From contig NZ_CP013910.1 of assembly GCF_001507665.1 (NCBI RefSeq), positions 80,001 to 122,500 on the forward strand: a stretch of 42,500 nt of DNA. The letters run 5' to 3'. The notes beneath the pieces were generated by a model that was not told the origin of the DNA, ran no database searches, and worked only from the letters and a program-made list of their open reading frames with translations. Positions 25,242 through 36,389 of the stretch are shown in pieces (position 1 is the stretch's first letter; every line of letters begins with the position of its first letter). The position numbers were made by a program, and so were the translations under genes. Source of the DNA: Deinococcus actinosclerus (GTDB lineage: Bacteria > Deinococcota > Deinococci > Deinococcales > Deinococcaceae).

Positions 25242-26459
25242 ATGACCGTGTCCCCCCTGGCCCCCACCCGCCCGGCCCACCCGTCCACCCGGCCCGACGC
25301 GGCCTCCAGCGCCGATCCCCGCCTGGAGGTGCAGCGCACCCTGCACGTCACCAGCCTGATCACCTGGGGCGTGCTGTCCCTGCACTCCCTGCTGGTCGAA
25401 CCCGGGCGTGACCACCTGCCCCTGCGGGACGTGCAGTGGTGGGGCGCCGTGAACCTGACCTTCCTGGCCGTGATGCTCCTGACCCTGGGCGGCCTGGTCC
25501 AGCGCGGGCGGCCCGCCACGCTGGCGCTGCTGCTGGTGCAGTCCGGACTGGCCCTGATCGCCAACGCCCTGCTCAGCGGCAGCAGCGTGCAGGCCGGCCT
25601 GATGATCGCCATCGCCGCGCAGGCCGCGCTGGTGCTGCCCCTGCGGCTCACGCTGCTGTGGGTGGCGGCCCAGAGCGCCGCGCTGCTGTGGGTGCTGCTC
25701 ACCCACTGGCAGAGCCAGGACGCCTGGGCCTTCACCACCGGGTACCTGTGTTTCCAGGGACTGGCGGCCATGACCGTCCGCACCGCCATGCGCGAGATCC
25801 GCGCCCGTCAGGCGCTGGCTGCTGTCGTGGACGAACTGCGCGCCACCCGCGCCCTGCTGGCCGACGCCAGCCGGCAGGCCGAGCGGCTCCAGATCTCCCG
25901 CGACCTGCACGACCTGCTGGGCCACCACCTGACCGCGCTGGGCATGCACCTGCAAGTCGCCGGGCACCTCCTGCCCCCGGACGCCCCGGCCCGGCCGCAC
26001 CTGCTCACCGCGCAGCAGGTGACGGGCGACCTGCTGGGCGACGTCCGCTCGGCCGTGCGGGGACTGCGCCACACGGCCTGCTGCGACCTGCCGGCCGAAC
26101 TGGCCGCCCTGAGTGCCGCCGCGCCCGTGCGCGTCCACCTGGACTGGGCGCCGGACACGCAGGTGCACTGCCCCGTGCAGGCGCAGGTGCTGCTGCGCAG
26201 CGTGCAGGAGATCCTGACGAACGCCGCCCGCCACGCGCGCGCCGCGCAGGTCTGGCTGACCGTCCGCCGCCACGCGGGCACGCTGCACCTGCACGCCCAC
26301 GACGACGGCCCGCGCCGCCCGGCGGAGCTGCGCTTCGGCTGCGGCCTGAGCGGCATGCGCGAACGCCTGGAAAGCGTGGGCGGCACCCTGGAGGCCCGCC
26401 TCAGCCCGGACCGTGGCGTGACCCTGCACCTCACCCTGCCCGCGCGGGGGACCGCGTGA
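25242..26459 (+). CDS. NarL-type sensor histidine kinase
   Basis: A 405-residue membrane sensor kinase. Residues about 35-180 contain four to six hydrophobic helices and no large extracytoplasmic domain, so it probably senses a membrane signal. A short linker is followed by the HisKA_3 dimerisation domain with the phospho-acceptor H223 in SRDLHDLLGHHL. The HATPase domain follows, with ILTNAARHA (N box), HDDGPRRP (a diverged G1 box) and GCGLSGMRERL (G2). GTGA overlap with the response regulator shows translational coupling. A -10 like TACACT (25159-25164) and a GAGG ribosome binding site (25232-25235) precede the ATG. The signal is unknown; the neighbouring copper-storage gene hints at metal stress, but this is weak. 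Confidence 0.9.
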   Translation: MTVSPLAPTRPAHPSTRPDAASSADPRLEVQRTLHVTSLITWGVLSLHSLLVEPGRDHLPLRDVQWWGAVNLTFLAVMLLTLGGLVQRGRPATLALLLVQSGLALIANALLSGSSVQAGLMIAIAAQAALVLPLRLTLLWVAAQSAALLWVLLTHWQSQDAWAFTTGYLCFQGLAAMTVRTAMREIRARQALAAVVDELRATRALLADASRQAERLQISRDLHDLLGHHLTALGMHLQVAGHLLPPDAPARPHLLTAQQVTGDLLGDVRSAVRGLRHTACCDLPAELAALSAAAPVRVHLDWAPDTQVHCPVQAQVLLRSVQEILTNAARHARAAQVWLTVRRHAGTLHLHAHDDGPRRPAELRFGCGLSGMRERLESVGGTLEARLSPDRGVTLHLTLPARGTA

Positions 26460-27082
26460 TCCGCGTGCTGCTGGTCGAGGACCAGACGCTGGTCCGCCAG
26501 GGCCTGCGCAGCATGCTGGCCCTGTCCGGCGACCTGGAGGTCATCGCGGAGGCCGAGGACGGCCTGCAGGCGCTGCACCTCGCGCCCGCCCACCGCCCGG
26601 ACGTCATGCTGCTCGACTACCGCATGCCGCACCTGGACGGCCTGGGCGTGCTGCGCGGCCTGACCGCCCTGGGCGCGCTGCCCCCCACCCTGATCCTCAC
26701 GACCTTCGACGACGACGACCTGCTCATCGAGGGCGCGCAGGCCGGGGCGCGCGGCTACCTCCTCAAGGACGTCTCGCTGGAGGTGCTCCTCCAGGCGGTC
26801 CGCACCGTGGCGGGGGGGGGCCGCTGGCTGCAACCCGTCACGCCCTCGCGCGTGCGCGGCCCGGACGCCGCGTCCCCCCCCGGGGAGGCCATCAGCCTGA
26901 CCACCCGCGAGCAGGAGGTGCTGCGCCTGATGGCCGGCGGGTACAGCAACCGCGAGATCGCCGGGCTGATCACCACCACCGAGGGCACCATCAAGAGCTA
27001 CGTGTCGAACATCCTCTCGAAACTCGGCGTGCGTGACCGCACCCGCGCCGTCCTGAAGGCCCTGGAGTACCGCCTGATCTGA
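26456..27082 (+). CDS. NarL/FixJ family response regulator
   Basis: A 208-residue two-domain regulator. The receiver domain has the acidic pair E8-D9, phospho-acceptor D54 (MLLDYRMPH) and the conserved Lys in GYLLKDVS. The C-terminal LuxR-type helix-turn-helix reads LTTREQEVLRLMAGGYSNRE-x-AGLI, with recognition region GTIKSYVSNILSKLGVRDR. The start is the GTG at 26456, overlapping the kinase stop as GTGA; the open frame continues further upstream in the kinase gene but is out of frame with it and not coding. The stop codon abuts the stop of the converging copper-storage gene with no spacer. Confidence 0.93.
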   Translation: MIRVLLVEDQTLVRQGLRSMLALSGDLEVIAEAEDGLQALHLAPAHRPDVMLLDYRMPHLDGLGVLRGLTALGALPPTLILTTFDDDDLLIEGAQAGARGYLLKDVSLEVLLQAVRTVAGGGRWLQPVTPSRVRGPDAASPPGEAISLTTREQEVLRLMAGGYSNREIAGLITTTEGTIKSYVSNILSKLGVRDRTRAVLKALEYRLI

Positions 27083-27427
27083 TCAGGCCGCCAGTTGCCG
27101 GCACGTCTCCGCGCAGCGGCGGCACGCTTCCGCGCAGCGCTGGCAGTGGTCATGGTGGTGCTGGCCGCACTCGGCGGCGCAGGCCTCGCAGGCCTCGGCA
27201 CACAGCGCGCACGCCTGCGCGTGCAGGTCGCTGCCGCGCATCAGCAGCCGCGCGGTCAGCGCGCACACGTCCGCGCAGTCGCGGTCGAGGCGGATGCAGC
27301 CGCGCATCATGTCGATGTCCGGCTCGGCGAGGCAGGCGGTCGCGCAGGTCTCGCAGGCCTGCACGCAGGCCAGACACGCGTCGATGCAGTCCCGGATCAT
27401 GGCTTCGGTCATGCCCCACCGTGTCAT
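27083..27427 (-). CDS. csp3: cytosolic copper-storage protein, Csp3-like four-helix bundle
   Basis: A 114-residue protein with 19 cysteines, mostly spaced CxxxC or CxxC along four helices: 14, 18, 21, 25, 28, 32 on helix 1; 44, 51, 55 on helix 2; 73, 76, 80, 83, 87 on helix 3; 95, 98, 102, 105, 109 on helix 4. HHHDH at 90-94 lies between helices 3 and 4. This matches the Csp/DUF326 family, whose tetramers hold many Cu(I) ions inside the bundle. No signal peptide is present, as in Csp3. A second ATG five codons downstream (27412) is an alternative start. It converges on the response regulator gene with no spacer. No copper ATPase or chaperone gene is nearby. Confidence 0.88.
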   Translation of the reverse strand: MTRWGMTEAMIRDCIDACLACVQACETCATACLAEPDIDMMRGCIRLDRDCADVCALTARLLMRGSDLHAQACALCAEACEACAAECGQHHHDHCQRCAEACRRCAETCRQLAA

Positions 27428-27499
27428 CCCCGTTCCGGCGCGGGATGGGAGCGGGATTCAGGCCCCCTTCACGCCAGCGCCGGCCAGACCCGCCGGCTG

Positions 27500-27832
27500 T
27501 CAGCTCACCCCACGGACGAGTTCCGCTTCCCATTCGCTTGCGGGCGTGCGGTCGTCGCGGCTCTGCCCGGCCTGACTGGCGTGCTGGGTGAAGCGCGACA
27601 GCGTCCAGCTGTGGTCTCCGGCGCGCAGGGTGTACGTGCCGTGCTCGCCCGGGCCGGTCACGCGCCGCCCTCTGTCGCGGTAGGTGACCTCCACGGGCGC
27701 CCCGACTGGGAGCGCTTCCAGTGTGGAGACGAGTACGGCGCCGTGGAACGACCGCTGTGGATCCGTCGGCTCGCCACGCCACGCCCCGCTGAGACACACC
27801 ACCACGTTTCCGGCCGCGCTGCTTTTGGTCAT
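27500..27832 (-). CDS. hypothetical protein
   Basis: A 110-residue soluble protein of unknown function. It looks beta-rich in its first 85 residues (NVVVCLSGAWRGE, SFHGAVLVSTLEALPVGAPV, HGTYTLRAGDHSWTLSRF) and ends in a polar tail. No motif is recognised. It lies on the same strand as, and 72 nt upstream of, the copper-storage gene. Neither a ribosome binding site at normal spacing nor a TANNNT box is clear, so expression is less certain than for its neighbours. The alternative is a spurious frame in GC-rich DNA, but the composition of the protein looks natural. Confidence 0.5.
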   Translation of the reverse strand: MTKSSAAGNVVVCLSGAWRGEPTDPQRSFHGAVLVSTLEALPVGAPVEVTYRDRGRRVTGPGEHGTYTLRAGDHSWTLSRFTQHASQAGQSRDDRTPASEWEAELVRGVS

Positions 27833-27916
27833 GCCTCATCAGGACACGTCCACCCGTGGGTGGGGTGAGGGCCGCCCCACCCCCCCTTCATGAGATGGCC
27901 GCCGGGTCACCACGGC

Positions 27917-29467
27917 TCAGGTCAGGAACAGCCGGTACGCCGGGTTCGCCGTCACCTCGGTCGCCGGGTACCCCACCCCGGCCAGGAACGCCGCGAACTC
28001 CGGCGCGTCCCCGGGCGGCACCTGCACGCCCGCCAGCACCCGGCCGTGCGCCGACCCGTGATTGCGGTAGTGGAACAGGCTGATGTTCCAGCGGCCGTGC
28101 AGGTGCGTCAGGAACTCCAGCAGCGCCCCAGGCCGCTCCGGGAACGTGAACGAGTACACCCGCTCGTCCGTCGCCTCCGGCGCGCGCCCACCCACCATGT
28201 GCCGCACATGGACCTTCGCCAGCTCGTCGTCCGTCAGGTCCAGCACCGCGTACCCGCGCGACACCAGCTCCTCGCGCAGCTCCGCCCGCTGCCCGGGGGC
28301 CGCCAGCTGCACGCCCACGAAAATCTGCGCCTGCGCGCGCGGCGCGAAGCGGTAGTTGAACTCCGTGATCGCCCGCGCGCCCACCACCTCGATGAACTCC
28401 CGGAACGCCCCGGGCCGCTCCGGGATGGTCACCGCGAAGATCGCCTCGCGCCGCTCCCCGATCTCCGCCCGCTCCGCCACGTGCCTGAGCCGGTCGAAAT
28501 TCACGTTCGCGCCGCAGGTCAGGGCCACCAGCGTCTCACCCTGCACGCCCCGCTCCTGCACGAAGCGTTTCAGGCCCGCCACCGCCAGCGCCCCCGCCGG
28601 TTCCATCACCGCGCGCGTGTCGTCGAACACGTCCTTGATCGCCGCGCACACCTCGTCCGTGTTCACCCGCACCCAGTCGTCCACGTACCGGCGCGTCAGG
28701 TCGAACGTGAACGCCCCCACCTGCTTCACCGCCACGCCATCCACGAAGATGCCCACCGACTCCAGCCGCACCCGCTCCCCGGCCTGCACCGACTGGAACA
28801 TCGCGTCACTGTCCTCCGGCTCCACGCCCACCACCCGGATGTCCGGCCGCAGCGCCTTCAGCACCCCCGCCACCCCCGCGATCAGACCGCCGCCCCCCAC
28901 CGGCACGAACACCGTCAGCGGCCCCGGGGTCTCCACCTGCCGCAGCACCTCCAGCGCCACCGTCCCCTGCCCCGCCAGCACGAGCGGATCATCGTACGGA
29001 TGTACAAAAGTCAGGCCCAGCTCCCGCTGCAACGCGAACGCATGCGCCTCCGCGTCACTGAAACTGTCCCCGAACAGCACCACCTCCGCCCCACGCGCCC
29101 GGCACGCCCCCACCTTGATCTCCGGCGTCGTCGCGGGCATTACGATCACCGCCCGCACCCCCAGCCGCTCCGCCGCGAACGCCACCCCCTGCGCGTGATT
29201 CCCCGCCGAGGCACAGATCACCCCCCGCGAGCGCTCCTCCGCCGTCAGCTGCGCCATCTTGTTGTACGCCCCACGCAACTTGAACGAGAAGATCGGCTGC
29301 TGATCCTCCCGCTTCAGCAGCACCCGGTTCCCCAGGCGGGCACTCAGGCGCGGCGTCTCGCTCACCGGCGTCTCCACCGCCGCCCCGTACACCTTGCTCG
29401 TCAGCGCCAACCGCAGCACGTCCATCGCGTCCAGCTCACCCGGCTTGAATTCCCGAACCTGCGTCAC
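27917..29467 (-). CDS. ilvA: threonine ammonia-lyase, biosynthetic
   Basis: Converts threonine to 2-oxobutanoate and ammonia, the first step of isoleucine synthesis. It has 516 residues, the length of full biosynthetic IlvA. The PLP lysine K63 lies in FSFKLRGAY, the substrate/phosphate regions are SAGNHAQGVA and VPVGGGGLIAG, and two C-terminal ACT domains begin at VTIPERPGAFREF and FTFPERPGALLEF, which bind isoleucine and valine for feedback control. The start is GTG at 29467, with GAGGGGTGATC upstream as ribosome binding site. A leader peptide and intrinsic terminator at 29505-29601 lie between promoter and gene, so transcription is probably attenuated. No other ilv genes are adjacent. Confidence 0.95.
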   Translation of the reverse strand: MTQVREFKPGELDAMDVLRLALTSKVYGAAVETPVSETPRLSARLGNRVLLKREDQQPIFSFKLRGAYNKMAQLTAEERSRGVICASAGNHAQGVAFAAERLGVRAVIVMPATTPEIKVGACRARGAEVVLFGDSFSDAEAHAFALQRELGLTFVHPYDDPLVLAGQGTVALEVLRQVETPGPLTVFVPVGGGGLIAGVAGVLKALRPDIRVVGVEPEDSDAMFQSVQAGERVRLESVGIFVDGVAVKQVGAFTFDLTRRYVDDWVRVNTDEVCAAIKDVFDDTRAVMEPAGALAVAGLKRFVQERGVQGETLVALTCGANVNFDRLRHVAERAEIGERREAIFAVTIPERPGAFREFIEVVGARAITEFNYRFAPRAQAQIFVGVQLAAPGQRAELREELVSRGYAVLDLTDDELAKVHVRHMVGGRAPEATDERVYSFTFPERPGALLEFLTHLHGRWNISLFHYRNHGSAHGRVLAGVQVPPGDAPEFAAFLAGVGYPATEVTANPAYRLFLT

Positions 29468-29504
29468 ACCCGATCACCCCTCTGTCGCCCTGAACAGCGC
29501 TCTG

Positions 29505-29536
29505 AAAAGAAAACCCCCCACCGGACGGCGGGGGAC
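29505..29536 (-). terminator. ilvA attenuator (intrinsic terminator in leader)
   Basis: On the minus strand, CCCCCGCC pairs with GGTGGGGG around GTCC, followed directly by GTTTTCTTTT. It lies 38 nt upstream of the ilvA start and downstream of the leader peptide, so it can abort transcription before the gene. Confidence 0.75.
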
Positions 29537-29555
29537 GATTGGCAGCGCGCAGGCC

Positions 29556-29575
29556 GTCAGGCGTTCACCCCTGAC
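29556..29575 (-). other. leader hairpin overlapping end of ilvA leader peptide
   Basis: Minus-strand GTCAGG and CCTGAC form a perfect 6-bp stem with an 8-nt loop. It covers the last codons and the stop of the leader reading frame. Ribosome position on the leader would decide whether it forms. Confidence 0.5.
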
Positions 29576-29601
29576 CAGCCCATAATTCGCGCATCTCTCA
29601 T
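29557..29601 (-). CDS. ilvA leader peptide, 14 residues
   Basis: A short frame, MRDARIMGWSGVNA, ends 21 nt before the attenuator hairpin. It starts at an ATG 7 nt after TAAGCT (29609-29614), so it would itself be translated from the 5' end of the transcript. It has one isoleucine codon, ATT, which is unusual in this high-GC genome, and one GTG valine codon. That is fewer regulatory codons than classical branched-chain leaders have, so the mechanism is not certain. It is too short for standard gene finding; evidence is its position between promoter and terminator. Confidence 0.55.
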   Translation of the reverse strand: MRDARIMGWSGVNA

Positions 29602-29608
29602 GTCCGAC

Positions 29609-29614
29609 AGCTTA
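29609..29614 (-). promoter_or_regulatory. -10 box of ilvA leader transcript
   Basis: Minus-strand TAAGCT, 7 nt before the leader-peptide ATG at 29601. Confidence 0.45.
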
Positions 29615-29619
29615 GGCGT

Positions 29620-30031
29620 GGGGGTCGTCGCGCAGTGGGGAAGGGGTAGACAAGGGGAGGTGTTTTTCGCATCGCGGCGGGTGGCCCCACCCCCCCAGCC
29701 CCCATCCCCAGGGGGGACGGGGGGGCTTACGTTGCACTGGGCAAGAGTTGTTCCCGGTGCGGCGTGTTCGGGGTGTGCGGTGACGGGTCCGGCTTCGACG
29801 CCATCCTCCGCCCCCTCGCAGGCCCGCGCGCTGCGCGCACGACGGCCGGTGGCAATCGGCGGTCAGTCGGTGTGGTGGGACGCTTCAGGCGGCTGATCTA
29901 CTTTTTCTGGCTTTGGCAGCAGCATGGGTTCAGGCTCCCCTCAAGGGCAGCTGTCAGCGCAGCTGACTGAGGGGTCCTGCGTAGCAGCTGGTTCCCGCTG
30001 CGCAGCAGCCTCCCTTCCCACTGCCCACTCC
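29620..30031. other. non-coding region between ilvA leader and FAD oxidoreductase gene
   Basis: No credible gene is seen. The minus strand has four G-runs (29685-29709) able to form a G-quadruplex. A GC-rich hairpin of C-runs and G-runs lies at about 29699-29728. A palindrome with CCCCTCA (29937-29943)/TGAGGGG (29968-29974) encloses GTCAGC/GCTGAC. A short imperfect tandem repeat (ACTGCCCAC twice) lies at 30014-30047, just past the oxidoreductase stop. The palindrome may act as terminator for the oxidoreductase gene. Confidence 0.5.
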
Positions 30032-31165
30032 CTACTGCCCACTTCCCCCCGCGATCTGCCGCGCCAGTTCGTCTGCGGTCCACAGGCCGAGGGTGTCGGC
30101 GTGGGGGCCGCCCAGAAGGAGGTGGGTGTGGTCGTCGAGGCGGTCGTGGGTGGGTGGGGCGCCGGGCTGCCCGCCGGGGAGGGCGAGCCACGCGCCGGGA
30201 ATGTCGGCGAGGCTGCGGCCCAGGTGCAGGTCACTGGTGGCGAGGGCGGGGAAGGCGTCCATGAGGCCCACGAGGTCCTCGAGGGTTTCGCGGCGCAGGC
30301 CGGTGGGGACGCCGGTCAGGTGCCCGCCCTGGGGCGCGTAGCCGTGCGGGTCGCGGTGGTGGATGGGCGGGATGAGGGTGTACGCGCCGTGCTGGGGCCG
30401 CAACGTGAGGCCGTGGGCGTGCAGGACGGGCGTGTCCTCGGTGCTGGGCGCGGCGAGGTGCGGGGTCTGCCGGTAGGCGCGGGCGTGGCGGGTGTGGACG
30501 CCCAGATGATGTTCGGCCTGTGTGGGAGCGTGCGCGCCGGTGGCGAGAACGATCAGGGGCGCGTGGAGGGTGTGGGTCTCGTGCGTGACGACCTGATGGG
30601 TGTTCGTGACGGTCAGGCGCTCCAGCGTGACGCGCCCGCCGGGGTGGGGGGTAGCGCGGGTGTTCAGCAGCAGGTCGGTGCCGCGCCGGATGGCGCTCTG
30701 CGCGGCCACCTGCGCGAGGGTGCCGGGGCGGTAGGTGTGCGCCCCGTGCGCCCTGGCGTGCGGGAGGACCCCCAGGTCGAGCAGGGCGAGGCTCTGCGGG
30801 TGCGCGCCGAGCAGGTCGCGGGTGGGCTGACTGCCGGGGGTGGGCTGGTCGTGCAGGGTCAGGTACCGGCGGGACTGGATGTCATCGCCCAGCAGGGCCC
30901 GCAGCCGCTCCAGGGTCCAGCGGGCGGCACCGTGCTGGGAATCGGGCAGGTGTGCAGTCGTCCAGATGCCGGGGGCGAGGATGGTCGCGCCGTCCTCGTT
31001 GGGCAGGCCGCCCTCCTCGACCAGCAGGGTCTTCAGGTGCGGGGCGTGCTCGGTCAGGGCCAGGGCCAGGGCGCTGCCCATGCGGCCCGCGCCGAGGATA
31101 AGCACGTCGTAGGGGGCCTGCGGGTCGGTGCCGGGGGTGAAGGACTGGCCGACGTGGGCCCACAC
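30032..31165 (-). CDS. FAD-dependent oxidoreductase (DAO family)
   Basis: A 377-residue flavoprotein of the glycine/D-amino-acid oxidase (DAO) superfamily. The dinucleotide motif VLILGAGRMGSALAL (GxGxxG at 25-30) is followed by the acidic strand end VEEGGLPNEDGATILAPG. A late IVLATGAHA motif completes the FAD-binding fold, and the C-terminal HLLLGGPHADTLGLWTADELA is the usual second FAD strand and helix. The substrate is unknown; thiamine-type glycine oxidase or amine oxidation are possible. Histidine content is high. The start is GTG at 31165, without a clear ribosome binding site, and an ATG-less N-terminus leaves some doubt about the first 15 residues. Confidence 0.85.
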   Translation of the reverse strand: MWAHVGQSFTPGTDPQAPYDVLILGAGRMGSALALALTEHAPHLKTLLVEEGGLPNEDGATILAPGIWTTAHLPDSQHGAARWTLERLRALLGDDIQSRRYLTLHDQPTPGSQPTRDLLGAHPQSLALLDLGVLPHARAHGAHTYRPGTLAQVAAQSAIRRGTDLLLNTRATPHPGGRVTLERLTVTNTHQVVTHETHTLHAPLIVLATGAHAPTQAEHHLGVHTRHARAYRQTPHLAAPSTEDTPVLHAHGLTLRPQHGAYTLIPPIHHRDPHGYAPQGGHLTGVPTGLRRETLEDLVGLMDAFPALATSDLHLGRSLADIPGAWLALPGGQPGAPPTHDRLDDHTHLLLGGPHADTLGLWTADELARQIAGGSGQ

Positions 31166-31215
31166 GCGGCCGGGGGACGGGCGGAGGTCATGCGGGCATG
31201 ATGGGCCGTTCTCAC

Positions 31216-31255
31216 CCGCCTGTCAGGCGGACGGGGGTGGGCGTGCGTATACTCG
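31216..31255 (+). promoter_or_regulatory. promoter region of SpoIID-LptD operon with palindrome
   Basis: CCGCCTG-T-CAGGCGG (31216-31230) is a 15-bp palindrome with perfect arms. A TATACT -10 box follows at 31249-31254, 11 nt before the ATG at 31265. The palindrome occupies roughly the -35 position and is a candidate regulator site. Confidence 0.5.
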
Positions 31256-31264
31256 ATCTTGATC

Positions 31265-32517
31265 ATGCGTTCATTTCTGCGTGTTGGCGCTGCGGTGTGC
31301 GGCGGGCTGCTGCTGGGGTCTGGCGCGTCGGCGCTGAACGTGCGCGTGCTGGTGGCGGCGGCCCCACAGTTGACCGTGCGGGTCGCGGCCCCCGCCCCGG
31401 CGCCCGGCGCCCTGAACGTGCCCGGCGCCCCCACGCCGGCCCCCCTGCCGGTGCAGGCCTGGACGGTGGGGGCCAGCGGCACGCAGCTGACCCTGAACGG
31501 CCAGCCCACCGGGAGCGCGAGCCTCTACCTGCCGCCCAGTCCGGGCAGCGTCGTGGAGATCGCCGGGAAGGCGTACCGGGGCGGGGTGCAGCTGCGCGCC
31601 GAGAAGGGCGGCGTGCAGGGCATCAACGTGGTGGACCTGGAAGACTACCTGCGCGGCGTGGTCCCGGCCGAGATGCCCGCGTCGTGGCCGTCGGCGGCGG
31701 TGCAGGCGCAGGCGGTGATCGCGCGCACCTACGTCACGGCGCGCATCAACCCCGCCACGCCGTACGACACCTGCGCCACCGAGACCTGTCAGGTGTACGG
31801 CGGGATCGCCGCCGAGAAGCCCCTGGCGGACGCCGCGATCGCCGCGACGCGCGCGCAGGTCGTGGCGTTCGGCGGGAAGGCGGCCAGCACGTATTTCAGC
31901 AGTGACAGCGGCGGCTTCACGGCGTCGAGCGCCGAGGTGTGGGGCAAGGAGCTGCCGTACCTGGTCGCGAAGGCCGATCCGTTCTCGGCGGGCAGCCCAC
32001 GCGCCCGCTGGCGGCTGGAGGTGCCCCTGGGCCGCGTGCAGGAAGCGGCCGGGAACGCTGGGGTGCGCGTGGGCGCCCTCAGGAGCGTGACGGTCACGCG
32101 CGTCAGCGAGTCGGGCCGCCCGCTGGAGATCACGTTCGTGGGCGCCTCCGGCACCGGGAAGCTGACCGGGGCGAGCGCCGGGGGCTTCGTGCGGGCGCTG
32201 GGCGCGTCCGGCACGCGCGTGACCCTCGCGGGCCTGAACCCGCTCGTGCTGTCGGGCAGCGGCAGCGGGCACGGGGTGGGCCTCTCGCAGTACGGAGCGC
32301 TGGGGCTGGCGAACGCCGGGTACAGCCACCTGCACGTCCTGGGCTTCTACTACCCCGGCACGCAGCTGGCCACCCTGAGCGCCGACGCGGGCCCGGCCCG
32401 CCCGGCCCTGGCGGTGCAGGCGGCGCTGCCGGTGCCGCCCCTGGGGCAGGTCTGGGCGGCAGCCCACGCGCAGCAGGCGGCGCCGGAACTGCTGGCGGCC
32501 GCCCCCGGGTTCACACC

Positions 32518-32521
<4 letters not shown>
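31265..32521 (+). CDS. SpoIID/LytB domain protein
   Basis: A 418-residue exported protein. A signal peptide (GAAVCGGLLLGSGASA, cleavage near residue 23) precedes a Pro/Ala-rich segment and a SpoIID domain (about 95-375). Hallmarks are VVDLEDYLRGVVPAEMPASW with the catalytic Glu136, QAQAVIARTYV, and SGSGSGHGVGLSQYGA near the end. SpoIID is a lytic transglycosylase in sporulation and LytB an amidase enhancer; Deinococcus does not sporulate, so a role in trimming envelope peptidoglycan is inferred. Its stop overlaps the start of the LptD-like gene as ATGA, so both are made together. The start is the ATG at 31265; a TTG two codons upstream is less likely. Confidence 0.9.
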
Positions 32522-35283
<2,762 letters not shown>

Positions 35284-35322
35284 CGCTCCCCGCTCCCGCC
35301 CCGCCCCGGAGGTGACCCCCGC

Positions 35323-36375
35323 ATGCGCCGACTCCTGCTCCTGCCCGTCCTGACCACCGCGCTCCTGACTGCCTGCACCGGCACCGAGGAGGTGCAGTAC
35401 GCCGTGCAGCTGAACGTCCTGACGAACGCGGACGCCTCGGGCCGCGCGGCGCAGCTGCGCGCCCTGAACACCGACGGCGGCAGCGTGAACACCGTGCCCG
35501 TGACGGGCGGCGTGCAGGTGCTGCCCGTCAGCGGTTCGCGCCGCGTGATCAGCGTGCGGGTGGACGGCGCCGAGACCCGCACCCCGCAGGGTGAGGACCC
35601 CCAGCCCTTCGCGGACCCGGGGTTCACGCCGTGCTACACGCGCGCCGCGCAGGACGCCGCGCGCACCCGGCTGCTGCTCCTGAGCGAGTGCAGCGGCGTG
35701 CAGCGCGCCGCCCTGTTCAGCAGCGACACCCGCGCGCTGATCTGGTCGGCGCTGCTGCCCACCTACCTGCCGCCCGTGACGACCAGCGATACGCCCCCCA
35801 CCCGGCTGGCCGTGCAGGGCGACGTGGGCCTGATCTCCCGCGCCCGGCTGAACGGCGGCAGCGAGATCATCCGCGTGGCGATCCCCGGCGGGACCAGCGC
35901 GCCCGAGGTCAGCGCGCCCCTCGCCATCCCGGCCGTCTTCGATCTCGTGCCGTACGGGGGGCGCGTCCTGGCCGCCACCGCGACCGGCATCCAGGCCCTG
36001 ACCAGCAGCGGCGAACCCGACAGCACCACGACCCTCAGCGCGTTCGGCGCGACCCGCTACGACCGGCTGTGGGTGGGCGGCGCGAACAATACGCTGCTGG
36101 CCGCGTGGCGCAGCAACGTCCTGGCGGCCACCTCCGACAGCCCCCTGCGCCTGTGGGACGGGGCCGCCACGACCGCCGCCACGGTCGCCACCCTGGCCGA
36201 CATCCGCGACCTGACCCTGCCCAGCGACGGGAAGGCGTACGTGCTGGCCGGCTCGGCCCTGAACCGCTACGACGTCACGCTGGGCCTCTCGACCGGCAAC
36301 TGGGCGCCCAGGACCCTGGCCTCCCTGACCGCGCCGCTGAGCATCGCCTGGACGGTGCCGGTCACCACGCCCTGA
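35323..36375 (+). CDS. hypothetical lipoprotein, beta-propeller-like
   Basis: A 350-residue predicted lipoprotein (lipobox LTAC, Cys18). The mature part consists of repeated beta strands with phrases such as ALIWSALLPTYLP, RVLAATATGIQALTSSG, DRLWVGGANNTLLAAWRSN and DIRDLTLPSDGKAYVLAGS. This pattern fits a six- or seven-bladed propeller. The ribosome binding site GGAGGTG precedes the ATG, and the gene lies 39 nt after the LptD-like gene, so it is probably the third member of that envelope operon. A role as an accessory partner of the barrel, analogous in position only to LptE or BamB, is speculation. The next gene converges 14 nt later. Confidence 0.75.
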   Translation: MRRLLLLPVLTTALLTACTGTEEVQYAVQLNVLTNADASGRAAQLRALNTDGGSVNTVPVTGGVQVLPVSGSRRVISVRVDGAETRTPQGEDPQPFADPGFTPCYTRAAQDAARTRLLLLSECSGVQRAALFSSDTRALIWSALLPTYLPPVTTSDTPPTRLAVQGDVGLISRARLNGGSEIIRVAIPGGTSAPEVSAPLAIPAVFDLVPYGGRVLAATATGIQALTSSGEPDSTTTLSAFGATRYDRLWVGGANNTLLAAWRSNVLAATSDSPLRLWDGAATTAATVATLADIRDLTLPSDGKAYVLAGSALNRYDVTLGLSTGNWAPRTLASLTAPLSIAWTVPVTTP

Positions 36376-36389
36376 CCTCCCGGCGGGCG

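Noticed and set aside
30014..30047. Short tandem repeat (ACTGCCCAC twice), considered as a CRISPR or VNTR element
   Set aside because: Only about two copies of a 14-15-nt unit with no spacers; at most a minor intergenic repeat.
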